A stretch of DNA of 64,000 nt from Pseudomonas sp. ADAK18 (GTDB taxonomy: Bacteria; Pseudomonadota; Gammaproteobacteria; Pseudomonadales; Pseudomonadaceae). The translations under genes and the position numbers were made by a program. The notes under the pieces are model-generated. The model did not search any database. It was given only the letters and a program-made list of their open reading frames with translations, and was not told the DNA's origin. Below are positions 39,192-48,728 of the stretch, piece by piece. Position 1 is the first letter of the stretch. Every line of letters begins with the position of its first letter. The DNA is taken from contig NZ_CP052859.1 in the NCBI RefSeq assembly GCF_012935695.1, forward strand, positions 4,195,001 through 4,259,000, written 5' to 3'.

Positions 39192-39902
39192 CTATAGATA
39201 AGGTGTCAGGCGTGTATGAACAACGTCCTGCGGATCCAGCGCCAACTGAAACTTGGCAGCCAGATAGTGAGTACTGAAGACGTCCAGATAAGCGTCCAGC
39301 ACCTCGCTGGCCGGCTGATCTCCCGCCAGCTCAAGGCACAGGGCAGCGACTTCTGCGGTACAGAAGTGATCATCACGCTTGGAGCGCCGCAGCTTGTAGC
39401 GCGATAGCTGCTCAGGTTCCAGGCTCAGTACCGGTAAGTGCTCAAGGTACGGGCTCTTGCGAAACATCTTGCGTGCCTCGCTCCAGGTTCCGTCCAGCAG
39501 GATGAACAGCGGACGCTTGCCAGGGGCCAGCTTGACCTTGTTGACCACCCGTTCAGGGGCCACGAACTCACCGGGAAACACGATATAAGGCTGCCACTGC
39601 GGGTCTGCCAACAGCGTCAGCAGTTCAGGCTCTACCTCGGTTCGCGACCAAGGGAACGCCGTCGTGTCGTCGATCACATCCGCAATCAGCCAGCCGGTGT
39701 TACTGGGTTTCATGGGTTCCACGTCATGCATCAACAGGCACATGGCCGATTTGGCCTGGACCTTCGGCCGCCAGGCACACAGGCAATACTCGGGGATGAC
39801 CCGGCAGCCTGGACAGCGCTCGGCGCGAGAACCACGGGCGACAAAAGGCTTGATGGCCCGGGCCAGGCGCTGGGTGCGCAAACGGGAGACGGCGTGGCTC
39901 AT
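39192..39902 (-). CDS. tapT: tRNA-uridine aminocarboxypropyltransferase TapT (DTW domain)
   Basis: 236 residues: N-terminal zinc-binding CxxC-type cysteines (ERCPGCRVIPEYCLCAW), MHDVEPMKPSNTG and the DxxW signature (LLDGTWSEARKMF). Strong similarity to E. coli YfiP/TapT, which makes acp3U at position 47 of tRNAs. The ATG at 39902 aligns with the E. coli start (RLARA-KPF-ARG); an ATG at 39959 would add an unrelated 19 residues. No clear ribosome site for either. Confidence 0.88.
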   Translation of the reverse strand: MSHAVSRLRTQRLARAIKPFVARGSRAERCPGCRVIPEYCLCAWRPKVQAKSAMCLLMHDVEPMKPSNTGWLIADVIDDTTAFPWSRTEVEPELLTLLADPQWQPYIVFPGEFVAPERVVNKVKLAPGKRPLFILLDGTWSEARKMFRKSPYLEHLPVLSLEPEQLSRYKLRRSKRDDHFCTAEVAALCLELAGDQPASEVLDAYLDVFSTHYLAAKFQLALDPQDVVHTRLTPYL

Positions 39903-40112
39903 CGGGTGCGCCAACGCAAAGCAGTGAAGATCAACACAGATAGAACTCGGGAAAGGCATAAAGTCGCGGCAGTTTACCAGAGCCCGCCACCCTCACCTGC
40001 ACTTCCCGCAATACGCTGGCCGTACTGGCCCAGCGTCACCTATAATCCCGCGCCACTGAACGCACAGCGCAGTGGCTGGTCATAGCACCAGTACCCGAAT
40101 CAGGAGATTTCC

Positions 40113-40553
40113 ATGCTGCGTTTCATGCTGCGTTATGCCGCCCCCTCCATCGCCCTCGCGTTGGTTTTGCCCGTGGGCGCCCAAGCGGCTTCCTTGCTGG
40201 AACTTCAACTGAACAAGAAGCTGCAGAGCGTTGCGGCGGAAAGCAACAAAGATCTGCCAAGGGAGCTGGATGAAAAGACCCTGGAAGTGGCCTACACCGT
40301 GGAAGGTTCGCAACTGATTGATCATCTCAGCGTCCAGACCGACCGTGCCGAACAAATGCGCGCCAACCCGAAGGCTGTGTATTTCCAACTGGGCCAGAGC
40401 GTTTGCCTGAACAAGGGTTATCGCGAACTGATGGCCAAGGGTGCGGTGATGCGCTACGAAATCACCGAGAACAAGACCAATCGTCCTGTAGCCTCGGTCA
40501 AGTTTCAGGAAGCTGATTGCCCGGCACCGGCTGCAGCGAAGAAGAAAAAGTAA
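40113..40553 (+). CDS. QSregVF-like periplasmic protein (PA3611 family)
   Basis: 146 residues: signal peptide (1-25, cut after AQA), a small domain with two Cys (about 93 and 136) likely forming a disulphide, and a Lys-rich tail. It resembles P. aeruginosa PA3611, a periplasmic protein described as a quorum-sensing-regulated virulence factor with a solved structure but no known activity. AGGAG 6 nt before the ATG. Confidence 0.7.
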   Translation: MLRFMLRYAAPSIALALVLPVGAQAASLLELQLNKKLQSVAAESNKDLPRELDEKTLEVAYTVEGSQLIDHLSVQTDRAEQMRANPKAVYFQLGQSVCLNKGYRELMAKGAVMRYEITENKTNRPVASVKFQEADCPAPAAAKKKK

Positions 40554-40969
40554 GCAATGCCCTTTCGCACGCCGCTGATCAGCGGCGTGCAATACCCCCT
40601 CCGTAATGCCCCTCTGCTCTGTTCATATCAGCGACTAAACTCCGTGATGAGTGATCAATAAGCTGTTGCCAGCCAAGACTTTATAGGCTCATGATCAAAT
40701 CATCCCGAAAGCCAGCAACCTGCGGCTTTTATGTTGTTCTGTAACATTTTCAGGGCAAAAGAGGATTGCTTCGCCTGGCTTGCAGTGCAAAGGTTTTTAA
40801 TCACAAGGAACATACAGAGCCTGTTTCGCCCACCTCGCTCATCAGAGGCCTGGCGAACCCCGTGTAGAGCCCGGCCATGCGCCGAGGCCAACAGCGACAC
40901 ATGCAGTGTCGTGGCCCCCCGACGAATCTCTCGTCGGCACCCTGGGTTCTGTGAAGAAGGAGAAGTTGA
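40554..40969 (+). other. Gene-poor leader region upstream of the LOG gene
   Basis: 416 bp. It starts with a perfect 10-bp palindromic hairpin (40567-40590, loop GATC, no T-run) after the QSregVF gene. The middle part (40600-40860) has no supported ORF. Two adjacent hairpins precede the LOG ribosome site. Confidence 0.5.
40886..40937 (+). promoter_or_regulatory. Two tandem hairpins in the 5' leader of the LOG gene
   Basis: Hairpin 1 (40886-40916): GGCC-…-CGACAC / GTGTCG-TGGCC. Hairpin 2 (40919-40937): CCGACGA / TCGTCGG, loop ATCTC. They end about 20 nt before AAGGAG of the LOG gene. There is no T-run, so they are not terminators; an RNA-level control element is possible. Confidence 0.45.
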
Positions 40970-42079
40970 ATGCCTTACGAACCGAATGACCTCCTGCTCC
41001 GTCACTTTCAAGAAAACGGGACCGACCTCACGCAGCAGGTCGACGCGCAACTCAACCTGATTGCCCCCAATAGCCCGAATATTCCTCTTTATCGTGACAT
41101 GATCTTCACCGTGTTGCGCATGGCGCAGGACGATCGCAGCCGCTGGAACGCCAAGATCACCCTGCAGGCGATCCGCGAACTGGACCATGCCTTCCGAGTC
41201 CTGGAGCAATTCAAAGGCCGGCGTAAAGTCACTGTCTTCGGTTCGGCGCGTACCCCCGTAGAAAGCCCGCTGTACGCATTAGCCCGGGAAGTCGGTGCTG
41301 TCCTGGCACGCTCAGACCTGATGGTCATTACCGGTGGCGGTGGCGGCATCATGGCAGCGGCCCATGAAGGTGCCGGCCTGGAACATAGCTTGGGGTTCAA
41401 CATCACCCTGCCCTTCGAACAGCACGCCAACCCGACCATCGATGGCACCGAGAACCTGCTGTCCTTCCACTTCTTCTTTACCCGCAAGCTGTTCTTCGTC
41501 AAGGAAGCCGACGCCTTAGTGCTGTGCCCAGGTGGTTTCGGCACCCTGGATGAAGCGCTGGAAGTCCTGACCCTGATCCAGACCGGCAAAAGCCCGCTGG
41601 TTCCGGTGGTACTGCTGGATGTACCGGGTGGTGGTTTCTGGCAAGGGGCGCTGGACTTTGTTCGTAGCCAGTTGGAAGCCAACCGCTACATCTTGCCCAC
41701 CGACCTCAAGCTGGTGCGCATGGTGCACAGCGCCGAGGAAGCGGTAGAGGAAATCAACCAGTTCTACGCCAACTTCCACTCCACCCGCTGGTTGAAGCGC
41801 CAATTTGTGATCCGTATGAATCACCCACTGAGTGATCGCGCACTAGCACATCTACAGGAAGCGTTTGCCGACCTGAGGCTCAGTGAGGACTTTCATCAAC
41901 ATGCTTATGAAGGCGAGGGATACGACGAGCCACGCTTCAACCATCTGACGCGGCTGGTGTTCAACTTTAATGGCCGTGATCAGGGCCGCCTGCGGGAGTT
42001 GGTGGATTACATCAACTTGCCGGAGAACTGGGCACAAGCTCAAGGGAAAGCGCAGCAGCGGGTGACAGAACCGGCATAA
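40970..42079 (+). CDS. LOG-family nucleotide nucleosidase-like protein
   Basis: 369 residues. The central LOG (lysine-decarboxylase-like) domain has VFGSAR (about 91), GGGGGIMAAAHEGA (about 122-135) and PGGFGTLDEALE (about 183-194), the nucleotide-binding and catalytic motif. Such enzymes cleave nucleoside 5'-monophosphates to base and ribose phosphate; E. coli PpnN is a distant, ppGpp-regulated relative. Extensions on both sides of the domain make it longer than plant-type LOG (about 200). Often misannotated lysine decarboxylase. Confidence 0.82.
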   Translation: MPYEPNDLLLRHFQENGTDLTQQVDAQLNLIAPNSPNIPLYRDMIFTVLRMAQDDRSRWNAKITLQAIRELDHAFRVLEQFKGRRKVTVFGSARTPVESPLYALAREVGAVLARSDLMVITGGGGGIMAAAHEGAGLEHSLGFNITLPFEQHANPTIDGTENLLSFHFFFTRKLFFVKEADALVLCPGGFGTLDEALEVLTLIQTGKSPLVPVVLLDVPGGGFWQGALDFVRSQLEANRYILPTDLKLVRMVHSAEEAVEEINQFYANFHSTRWLKRQFVIRMNHPLSDRALAHLQEAFADLRLSEDFHQHAYEGEGYDEPRFNHLTRLVFNFNGRDQGRLRELVDYINLPENWAQAQGKAQQRVTEPA

Positions 42080-42092
42080 GCCAAACGCAAAA

Positions 42093-42122
42093 AGGCCCGC
42101 TATTTTCATAGCGGGCCTTTTT
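42093..42122 (+). terminator. Intrinsic terminator after the LOG gene
   Basis: AGGCCCGCTAT / ATAGCGGGCCT stem with a TTTC loop and five Ts. Confidence 0.9.
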
Positions 42123-42154
42123 GTATGGTGTCGGTGTATTCAGGTGGAACGAGT

Positions 42155-42205
42155 GTGGGCTAGGGCCGCTACGCAGCCCAACGGGGGCAAGCCCCCTCGC
42201 CACAG
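42155..42205. repeat. Degenerate REP-type sequence
   Basis: GGGCCGCTACGCAGCCCAACGGGGGCAAG-like sequence shared with the centre of the 23479-23656 element, with a short GGGGGC/GCCCCC hairpin. Confidence 0.5.
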
Positions 42206-42244
42206 AAGCCCTTCACCGCGGCAAAGTCGTTAGCCATAGGACAC

Positions 42245-42712
42245 TCAATCATCCATGTCCCGACCGCTTAACAAGCGGCTGATCATTTCCATCGAGAATC
42301 CGCGATAACTCAGGAAGCGACCTTGTTTCGCCCGCTCCCGAGCATCGATGGGCAGATGACCGGCAAACTTTCGACGCCAAGTGTCTTCCAACTGCGTCTG
42401 CCAACTGATGCCGCTCTCACGTAACGCGAGTTCGATATCAGCACGTTGCAGGCCGCGCTGGCTCAGCTCCTCGCGAATCCGCGCCGGACCATAGCCGGAA
42501 CGAGCCCGGTAGGACACAAAGCTTTCGAGGTAACGGGCTTCCGAAAGCAGCCCCTCTTCCGTTAGACGGTCGAGGGCTGTTTCGATCATTTCAGGAGGAG
42601 CACCGCGCTGACGCAGTTTACGCGTCAACTCAACTCGACCGTGCTCGCGTCGAGCGAGCAGGTCCATTGCAGTGCGCCTTACGGCGACGAGTGTGTCCAG
42701 TACAACTGTCAT
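42245..42712 (-). CDS. recX: RecA regulator RecX
   Basis: 155 residues of three-helix RecX repeats ([22 protein letters not shown] and [15 protein letters not shown]). It binds RecA filaments and limits their growth and activity. The gene starts 8 nt after the recA stop and is co-transcribed with it. Confidence 0.95.
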   Translation of the reverse strand: MTVVLDTLVAVRRTAMDLLARREHGRVELTRKLRQRGAPPEMIETALDRLTEEGLLSEARYLESFVSYRARSGYGPARIREELSQRGLQRADIELALRESGISWQTQLEDTWRRKFAGHLPIDARERAKQGRFLSYRGFSMEMISRLLSGRDMDD

Positions 42713-42720
42713 CGTTTGGC

Positions 42721-43773
42721 TCAGATGTCAGCGTCGGCCATATCGTCAGCGGTTTCTCGGGTTGCAGTCGATTTGACGTCGGCTGTCGGAGTCAGCAGCT
42801 TGTCGCGGATCTGCTTCTCAAGGGTCGCAGCCACATCAGGGTTATCCTGCAGGAACTTGGCCGAGTTGGCCTTGCCCTGACCGATCTTGCTGCCGTTGTA
42901 GGCATACCAGGCACCGGACTTCTCAACGAAACCGTGCAACACGCCCAGGTCGATCATCTCGCCGTTCAGGTAGATACCCTTGCCGTAGAGAATCTGGAAC
43001 TCAGCCTGACGGAACGGCGGAGCCACCTTGTTCTTCACGACTTTAACGCGGGTTTCGCTACCCACAACCTCGTCACCTTCTTTCACCGCGCCAGTACGGC
43101 GGATGTCCAGACGGACCGAAGCGTAGAACTTCAGCGCGTTACCACCGGTGGTGGTTTCCGGGCTGCCGAACATCACGCCGATCTTCATCCGGATCTGGTT
43201 GATGAAGATCACCAAGCAGTTGGCGTTCTTGATGTTACCGGTGATTTTACGCAGGGCCTGGGACATCAGACGGGCTTGCAGGCCAACGTGCATGTCACCC
43301 ATTTCGCCTTCGATTTCAGCCTTGGGTACCAAGGCCGCCACGGAGTCGATGACAATCACGTCGATGGCGTTGGAACGCACCAGCATGTCGGTGATTTCCA
43401 GCGCTTGTTCACCGGTGTCCGGCTGCGATACCAGCAGGTCGTCAACGTTGACGCCCAGCTTGCCAGCGTATTCAGGATCCAGGGCGTGCTCGGCATCGAC
43501 GAACGCACAGGTGGCGCCCATCTTTTGTGCCTGGGCAATCACCGACAGGGTCAGGGTGGTTTTACCGGAAGATTCTGGACCGTAGATTTCAACGATACGG
43601 CCTTTTGGCAGGCCGCCAATGCCGAGCGCGATGTCCAGCCCCAGAGAGCCAGTGGAAATAGCAGGGATCGCCTGACGGTCGTGATCGCCCATACGCATTA
43701 CGGCACCCTTGCCGAATTGACGTTCGATCTGACCCAGGGCCGCAGCCAAGGCTTTCTTCTTGTTGTCGTCCAT
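42721..43773 (-). CDS. recA: Recombinase A
   Basis: 350 residues. Walker [11 protein letters not shown] (about 67-76), Walker [11 protein letters not shown], and the conserved [14 protein letters not shown] segment. Catalyses strand exchange and promotes self-cleavage of LexA and of LexA-like phage repressors such as the one at 57761-58495. The ATG at 43773 gives the family start MDDNKKKAL. LexA box 41 bp upstream. Confidence 0.98.
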   Translation of the reverse strand: MDDNKKKALAAALGQIERQFGKGAVMRMGDHDRQAIPAISTGSLGLDIALGIGGLPKGRIVEIYGPESSGKTTLTLSVIAQAQKMGATCAFVDAEHALDPEYAGKLGVNVDDLLVSQPDTGEQALEITDMLVRSNAIDVIVIDSVAALVPKAEIEGEMGDMHVGLQARLMSQALRKITGNIKNANCLVIFINQIRMKIGVMFGSPETTTGGNALKFYASVRLDIRRTGAVKEGDEVVGSETRVKVVKNKVAPPFRQAEFQILYGKGIYLNGEMIDLGVLHGFVEKSGAWYAYNGSKIGQGKANSAKFLQDNPDVAATLEKQIRDKLLTPTADVKSTATRETADDMADADI

Positions 43774-43813
43774 TAAAGTCCTCACGTAATCAATAAGGCC
43801 TGACGGCCAACAC

Positions 43814-43829
43814 CTGTATAAGTAGACAG
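43814..43829 (-). promoter_or_regulatory. LexA (SOS) box of recA
   Basis: CTGTATAAGTAGACAG, a CTG-N10-CAG operator, about 40 bp before recA. Confidence 0.9.
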
Positions 43830-43856
43830 TATTGTTCCACAAAGATCCGGGATCGA

Positions 43857-44357
43857 CTACCCCTGTTTTTCTATTTCGAGTGCAGCTCGTCGCAATAGCC
43901 CCTCTAACGCGGCCTTTACCGTTTGTCGGCGGACCTCGTCTCGATTACCGGGGAACTGCTGGCGTTCCGCCGTAACCTCATCACCCACACCCCAGGCCAG
44001 CCACACCGTGCCCACCGGCTTGTCCGGCGAGCCACCGTCAGGGCCGGCCACACCGCTGACCGCCACGGCAAACCGCGCCAGGCTTTTCTCCTGAGCACCC
44101 TTCACCATGGCCTCGACCACCTCCCGGCTGACAGCGCCGACTTTGGGAAACAACACTTCCGGCACATTCAACTGCCGGGTCTTCTGCCGGTTGGAATACG
44201 TGACATACCCCGCCTCGAACCAGGCCGAACTCCCGGGAATACGGGTGATTGCTTCAGCGATACCACCACCGGTACACGACTCGGCAGTGGTGACATGGGC
44301 ATTGAGCACCTGCAAGCGGCGGCCAAGTTCAGCGGCGAGTTGGGTAATTTCCTTCAC
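43857..44357 (-). CDS. pncC: Nicotinamide-nucleotide amidase PncC (CinA C-terminal family)
   Basis: 166 residues with the CinA C-terminal domain motifs [16 protein letters not shown] (catalytic Ser about 27) and [10 protein letters not shown]. Deamidates NMN to NaMN in pyridine-nucleotide recycling. Upstream of recA in the same direction; the tailocin lies on its other side. Confidence 0.93.
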   Translation of the reverse strand: MKEITQLAAELGRRLQVLNAHVTTAESCTGGGIAEAITRIPGSSAWFEAGYVTYSNRQKTRQLNVPEVLFPKVGAVSREVVEAMVKGAQEKSLARFAVAVSGVAGPDGGSPDKPVGTVWLAWGVGDEVTAERQQFPGNRDEVRRQTVKAALEGLLRRAALEIEKQG

Positions 44358-44486
44358 GGTCGTCTCCAGGAGTGGGCGGGCGTTTGCCTACCCTACAGGA
44401 GCCCATCGGTCATGCAAGATACAGACAGGGACAGGATGCTAATGAATGAGGGCACGTATATAAGCCTGACAGGCCCGCAACCGTCA

Positions 44487-45170
44487 TTATGTCAGCACAT
44501 TCAACGCCTGCTGATACAGCACCCGGCGAGCCGCCGCGCCGTTCGGCGTTCTGCCTTTACTACCGGTATTGATAATGCTGCCGATATTCTGGATATCACT
44601 CACGTCAGCCAAGGCGTTGAGCCGGTTGACCGACCAGAACCATGCCGCCGACATGACGGCGTGCCATGGCTGCCCCAACAACTCAGGATGACTGACCAGA
44701 TCCAACCCCAAGGCATCTCCACACAGACGATAGTTGTGCTTTCCCGTGACCTGAATCAGCCCACGACCGCGATATTTCCAACCGTCGCCAGGGGCGGTAT
44801 TGCCCATGCGACCGGCATATACGTCGCAGGCAATCAACTCGGCTTTTCCGGCAAGGCCCATGGCCAAGGCGTTCGGTTTGTTACGCACCGTATTGTTCAT
44901 CACCGTTTTGACGTAGCCGCCCTTACCGTTCGGCTCGGCGTAACGGTTTGGCCAGGTATTGGCCAAACCGTTGGCGCTGTAGTTCAGATTTTCCACCAGA
45001 CGAGTCAGTTGGCTCGACTCATGACCGATCTGAGCGATGAAAGCCGCACTGCGTAGCCTGGTAATAATCTGATACTCGCCCATTGCCGCGCTAAGGGCTG
45101 GAGCAAAAACGCCGGCGATTCGGCCGGCGTTCGGAAGGATGAGCAGCAACTGCTGCTCGGTGATGGACAT
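44487..45170 (-). CDS. GH19 endolysin (tailocin lysis enzyme)
   Basis: 227 residues, glycoside hydrolase family 19 (chitinase-like lysozyme). Visible motifs: FIAQIGHESSQLTRLVENLNYSA with the catalytic Glu, and YRGRGLIQVTGKHNY. It cuts peptidoglycan to release tailocins after the holin opens the membrane. No signal peptide, as expected for a holin-dependent lysin. Last gene of the cluster; no spanin (Rz/Rz1) ORF was found after it or beside the holin. GGAG 6 nt before the ATG at 45170. Confidence 0.9.
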   Translation of the reverse strand: MSITEQQLLLILPNAGRIAGVFAPALSAAMGEYQIITRLRSAAFIAQIGHESSQLTRLVENLNYSANGLANTWPNRYAEPNGKGGYVKTVMNNTVRNKPNALAMGLAGKAELIACDVYAGRMGNTAPGDGWKYRGRGLIQVTGKHNYRLCGDALGLDLVSHPELLGQPWHAVMSAAWFWSVNRLNALADVSDIQNIGSIINTGSKGRTPNGAAARRVLYQQALNVLT

Positions 45171-45212
45171 GGCATTCTCCAGAAATAAATGCGCTCGTGG
45201 GTGTTCCACAGC

Positions 45213-46223
45213 TCAGGGCGCCAGCCCGCTCGCCATGATCGAACTGCGGTAACTTTGCGTCGGGTCAATGGTGTGAATCACGGTGGTGATCGACCAGCGG
45301 CCCTGCATGTACAGGGGCCAGGTTTCATCCAGCAGCAACAGGCCTTCAGCGGACAGTTGCGGGTTGCCCGGACAATCGATGGTCAGCTTCAGCCCTTCGC
45401 GCCCAACTCGGCGCAATTCACCTTGCGCCACCGCACGGGCTTCGTCTTCGTTCTGGCAACGCTGGCGCAGGATCTTGAACGGTGGATTACCGATCTCGAC
45501 CTTGCGCTGCTTACCGCCGCCGGCATCCCACCAATTGACACGGCAACCCTGGTATTTGGCCCGGGCGGTGTCGTCGAGCTTGGCGCTGATAAAGGCCTCG
45601 TCGCCGGGGCGATTGTCGTGAGTTACCGACAGTCGAACATCGGGCAGTGGCTGGTCGGTGAGCGACTTGACCTGCCCACGCTTGGCCAGCACATACAACT
45701 CGTTAACCGGCTTGGTCACCGCGTCGTAGCGGGCGGCGAGCCGGGTGATAAAGCCCATGTCGGTTTCGTTGGACTGGTCGATATGGGTGACCGGTATCGC
45801 GTCCAGGTCCGGCGCCACTCGGGGAGAAAAACCGTGGCGGGTGGTCAGTTGCCGAAACAGTGCACCCAAGGTCGTCGGCCCGTAGCTGGCGGATCGGCGC
45901 TGCCTGAAGCCGCTTTGATCGGCCACACTGAACGGCGCCGCCGAGGCCACGATGGCCAGGCGCATGGGGAACAGATGCGGGGTTCGCTGGGTGATGATGA
46001 ACTCACCTTTTTCTACCAGCCCCGACTCCAGGTAACCGACCCGCAAGCCGACTCTTCCGCCGAGGCTGGGCAAGCCGTCGAGGCCCTCGATGTTGATCAT
46101 CAGCTCCAGCCGGTCGGACTCGATACCGGCGGCGTCGGTGTGTTTCCACTGCATCAACCGTTGATTGAGCAGCGCCGCATTGGCGCCGTAAATCTCAATG
46201 GCCGGGGTATATCCCATCGACAT
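45213..46223 (-). CDS. Late control protein D / tail hub (gpD)
   Basis: 336 residues, gpD/VgrG-like hub protein of contractile tails with family segments SNETDMGFITRLAARYDA (about 173-190) and GLRVGYLESGLVEKGEF. It sits on top of the spike (gpV) and connects it with the tube. Order U–X–D is P2-like. Confidence 0.88.
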   Translation of the reverse strand: MSMGYTPAIEIYGANAALLNQRLMQWKHTDAAGIESDRLELMINIEGLDGLPSLGGRVGLRVGYLESGLVEKGEFIITQRTPHLFPMRLAIVASAAPFSVADQSGFRQRRSASYGPTTLGALFRQLTTRHGFSPRVAPDLDAIPVTHIDQSNETDMGFITRLAARYDAVTKPVNELYVLAKRGQVKSLTDQPLPDVRLSVTHDNRPGDEAFISAKLDDTARAKYQGCRVNWWDAGGGKQRKVEIGNPPFKILRQRCQNEDEARAVAQGELRRVGREGLKLTIDCPGNPQLSAEGLLLLDETWPLYMQGRWSITTVIHTIDPTQSYRSSIMASGLAP

Positions 46224-46232
46224 GTGGCCTCC

Positions 46233-46445
46233 TTAATCCCAGGCCGAAATAGCCCGCACGGCAGCAGGCCGAGCGTCCACTTCGGGCACGATCACCCAGA
46301 CACCGGCCGGTAACACCGGGCCATATTCGGCAAGCCCGGGATTCAAACGCCAGAGGATTTCTTCGGCGGCGTCATCACAACGACCAAGCTCACGGTAGAG
46401 CAACAGGTTGACCGAATCACCTGCAATACTTCGTACCCTACGCAT
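46233..46445 (-). CDS. Tail protein X (LysM-like, gpX)
   Basis: 70 residues: SIAGDSVNLLLYRELGR and LNPGLAEYGPVLPAGVWVIVP match the LysM-type gpX of P2-like tails. Overlaps the gpU end by 8 nt. Confidence 0.88.
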   Translation of the reverse strand: MRRVRSIAGDSVNLLLYRELGRCDDAAEEILWRLNPGLAEYGPVLPAGVWVIVPEVDARPAAVRAISAWD

Positions 46446-46821
46446 TGACGAACTCCTCCAGCACCAGCGTCCAGTTGATCACCATGGCGGTGCCGTCATC
46501 GATCACATCCGTTTGGTTTTCCACCACCGAATTGATCCGCCACAAACCCCAATTACGCCCGATACCATCTACCAGCGGCAGGGGCATCCGTGCATCCTGC
46601 AGGGCCCGTAACTCGTCCAGACGTTGCATGCCCAAGGCCTGCATCGCACTGCCGGTAAACGTCAGGCTTTGCAGTTTTTGCCCGCCCTGGCGCGACTGGG
46701 GTTTGCTGGCAATGATGTCCAGGTTGACCCAGCCACCATCCGACTGGCGCTGCAGCGTCTTGTACGCAAAGCCTCGCGACAGCCCGAAAATGAAGCTGCC
46801 CAACACCATTTGCTGTCGCAT
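46438..46821 (-). CDS. Tail protein U (gpU, tail terminator/completion)
   Basis: 127 residues. VLGSFIFGLSRGFAYKTLQR and GRNWGLWRINSVVENQTDVI are gpU features. The ATG at 46821 overlaps the tape-measure TGA by one base, supporting this start. Position and family indicate a role in closing the tail end. Confidence 0.87.
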   Translation of the reverse strand: MRQQMVLGSFIFGLSRGFAYKTLQRQSDGGWVNLDIIASKPQSRQGGQKLQSLTFTGSAMQALGMQRLDELRALQDARMPLPLVDGIGRNWGLWRINSVVENQTDVIDDGTAMVINWTLVLEEFVNA

Positions 46822-48722
46822 CACGCCACTCCATCGGTCAATGTCGCGCTGCGTCGAACCGCCAGCGCATCGGTCATCATCGGCATGCATTGGTTCTGCA
46901 GGGTTTGAATCACCATCGTGGCAACCTGCTGGGCGCTGTTGGGGTCCAGGCCGCTGATATTGATCACCGGACTGAGGGTGATTTGCCGGTTATCCGCCGG
47001 CGTATTGTTGGTGAGCTGTTTGCTGACCTCGTCCGGGGAGCGCAAGCGGTCGACCATGCCTCCCAGTTTGTCGCCGAGCCAGGCACCGGCATCGCTGCCG
47101 AAGAATCCGCCCAGCGCGCCACCGACGGCGGTGCCGATTCCCGGAAGGATCAAGGTGCCGAGAGCTGCACCTGCGGAGGCTCCGGCCCAGGCGCCGCCGG
47201 CGGTGCCGAGGCCCGCACCGACGGCGCGCAGGTCTCCGTTTTTTGCGCCTTGTACAACGTCAAACGCCGCAGTGGCCAGCCTCATGGGCGATGATCGGCG
47301 AATGCCGGCAGAGCCGAGCTTGGCCATCGTTCCTGTCAGGCGGCTGGTGGATATTTTTGTTGCGCGAGCGATGGAGGATTGACTCTGGACAGGCATCATC
47401 GACGGAGCAAATCCGACACCCAGAGCGGGTGGCGCTCCACGGATAACGCTCTTACTCGATACCCCAGCAGGCGGCTTGGCTGCGGCGTTACCCAAGGTCA
47501 GCCTTTTAGGCTCAAGTGAGCTGCCGACCGATCGGGTAACTGTGCCTTGCGTCTTGCCCGGCTTAGCGGTCCTGACAGTATTGACGGACCGGCTCTGTTT
47601 ACCTTGTGTACGGGTCTTGGACGGCTTCATAGGTTTGCGCGGGGTTTTCGGCCCATAGGACGGAATGCTGGAAATTTTCGCTTCAGCAGGGCAACAGCAG
47701 TCGCCTTTTTTCCCTTCATCCTTCCCTTTCAGCAAGTCACCGAGCCCTTTGGGCAAGCGTGCCGCCACTGCGTCGAGTGCCTTACCTGCGACTCGAGTCT
47801 TGGCCTCATCCAGTACAGGTCCGAGAACACCGCTGACAATCGGCCCCAAAGTGGCGCCCACTGACTTAAGGGTTCCGGCGATCTGAGGTGAACTCTCGGC
47901 GAACGAGTTTGCACCGTCGGTCATCCAGCTCAGTGCTTTGAACTTCGTGTTTTCCAACAGCGAAGGCGATGTGTCCATGGTGTGGACCAACCGCTCTTTA
48001 CTGGCCTCGTAGGCTTCACGATTGGCCTGTACCGAATTCTCGGGTGCAGCGGGCTTGCTGGCGTCAGGACTTGGCAATGCAACCTGCCCGGGCGCCGAAG
48101 CCTTGGAAACCGTAGTTTCTGCATGACGCTGTAACGTCGAGGCAACATCCATCAACCGCGCATTCAGCGTGAGGCTGGTACCCGAGCTTTCTGTCCAGGA
48201 CGCTTGATCGTGGCTTTGCCCACGCCCTGATCCTTCAGCCGTAAGAGCCAAAGCGCCAGGGTTGATCACGCTAATGGCGCCAGCCATCACACTCTGGTGG
48301 GTGATGGTCTTCAGGTCGCGTTGCTGGTTGACGAGGTTCAACAACAGATTCAGACCGGCGACGATCATTTCCAGCTTCACTACTGGCGAGGCTTCATGTT
48401 TATTGCCGGGTTCGTCCGTAGAGCCTGCGACCGCGCTGCCATCCTTCTGCTCTAGCAACGCCAGTTGCGATGACAGCGTGTTGTTGAGCGATACCAGGCT
48501 TTCCCGCAGCAGTCCTTGCTCCAGGATAAAACCATTGATCTGCAACCCCGCATTAGCCAAGGCCAGGCTCAAGCCCGACAAGGGCTCCTGGACGGCGTCC
48601 AGGGTGGAACGTCCGGCGAAGTGCTCAGGCTGAGAGAGGCGCCCGAGACTCGCATCACCATCATCAAAACCGCCCCGAGCTTCATCGAGCAGGGCGAGCT
48701 TGAGCGAATAGTTATCTTGCAT
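46821..48722 (-). CDS. Tail tape-measure protein
   Basis: 633 residues: long helical, Ala/Ser/Gln-rich N-terminal half, basic linker rich in Lys/Pro/Thr (about 345-400), and a Gly/Ala-rich hydrophobic segment near residues 530-570 as usual for tape measures. Sets tail length; by the usual ratio of about 1.5 angstrom per residue the tail would be near 95 nm (estimate). Lies directly after the frameshifted chaperone gene, the usual place. Confidence 0.87.
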   Translation of the reverse strand: MQDNYSLKLALLDEARGGFDDGDASLGRLSQPEHFAGRSTLDAVQEPLSGLSLALANAGLQINGFILEQGLLRESLVSLNNTLSSQLALLEQKDGSAVAGSTDEPGNKHEASPVVKLEMIVAGLNLLLNLVNQQRDLKTITHQSVMAGAISVINPGALALTAEGSGRGQSHDQASWTESSGTSLTLNARLMDVASTLQRHAETTVSKASAPGQVALPSPDASKPAAPENSVQANREAYEASKERLVHTMDTSPSLLENTKFKALSWMTDGANSFAESSPQIAGTLKSVGATLGPIVSGVLGPVLDEAKTRVAGKALDAVAARLPKGLGDLLKGKDEGKKGDCCCPAEAKISSIPSYGPKTPRKPMKPSKTRTQGKQSRSVNTVRTAKPGKTQGTVTRSVGSSLEPKRLTLGNAAAKPPAGVSSKSVIRGAPPALGVGFAPSMMPVQSQSSIARATKISTSRLTGTMAKLGSAGIRRSSPMRLATAAFDVVQGAKNGDLRAVGAGLGTAGGAWAGASAGAALGTLILPGIGTAVGGALGGFFGSDAGAWLGDKLGGMVDRLRSPDEVSKQLTNNTPADNRQITLSPVINISGLDPNSAQQVATMVIQTLQNQCMPMMTDALAVRRSATLTDGVA

Positions 48723-48728
48723 CCCGCT

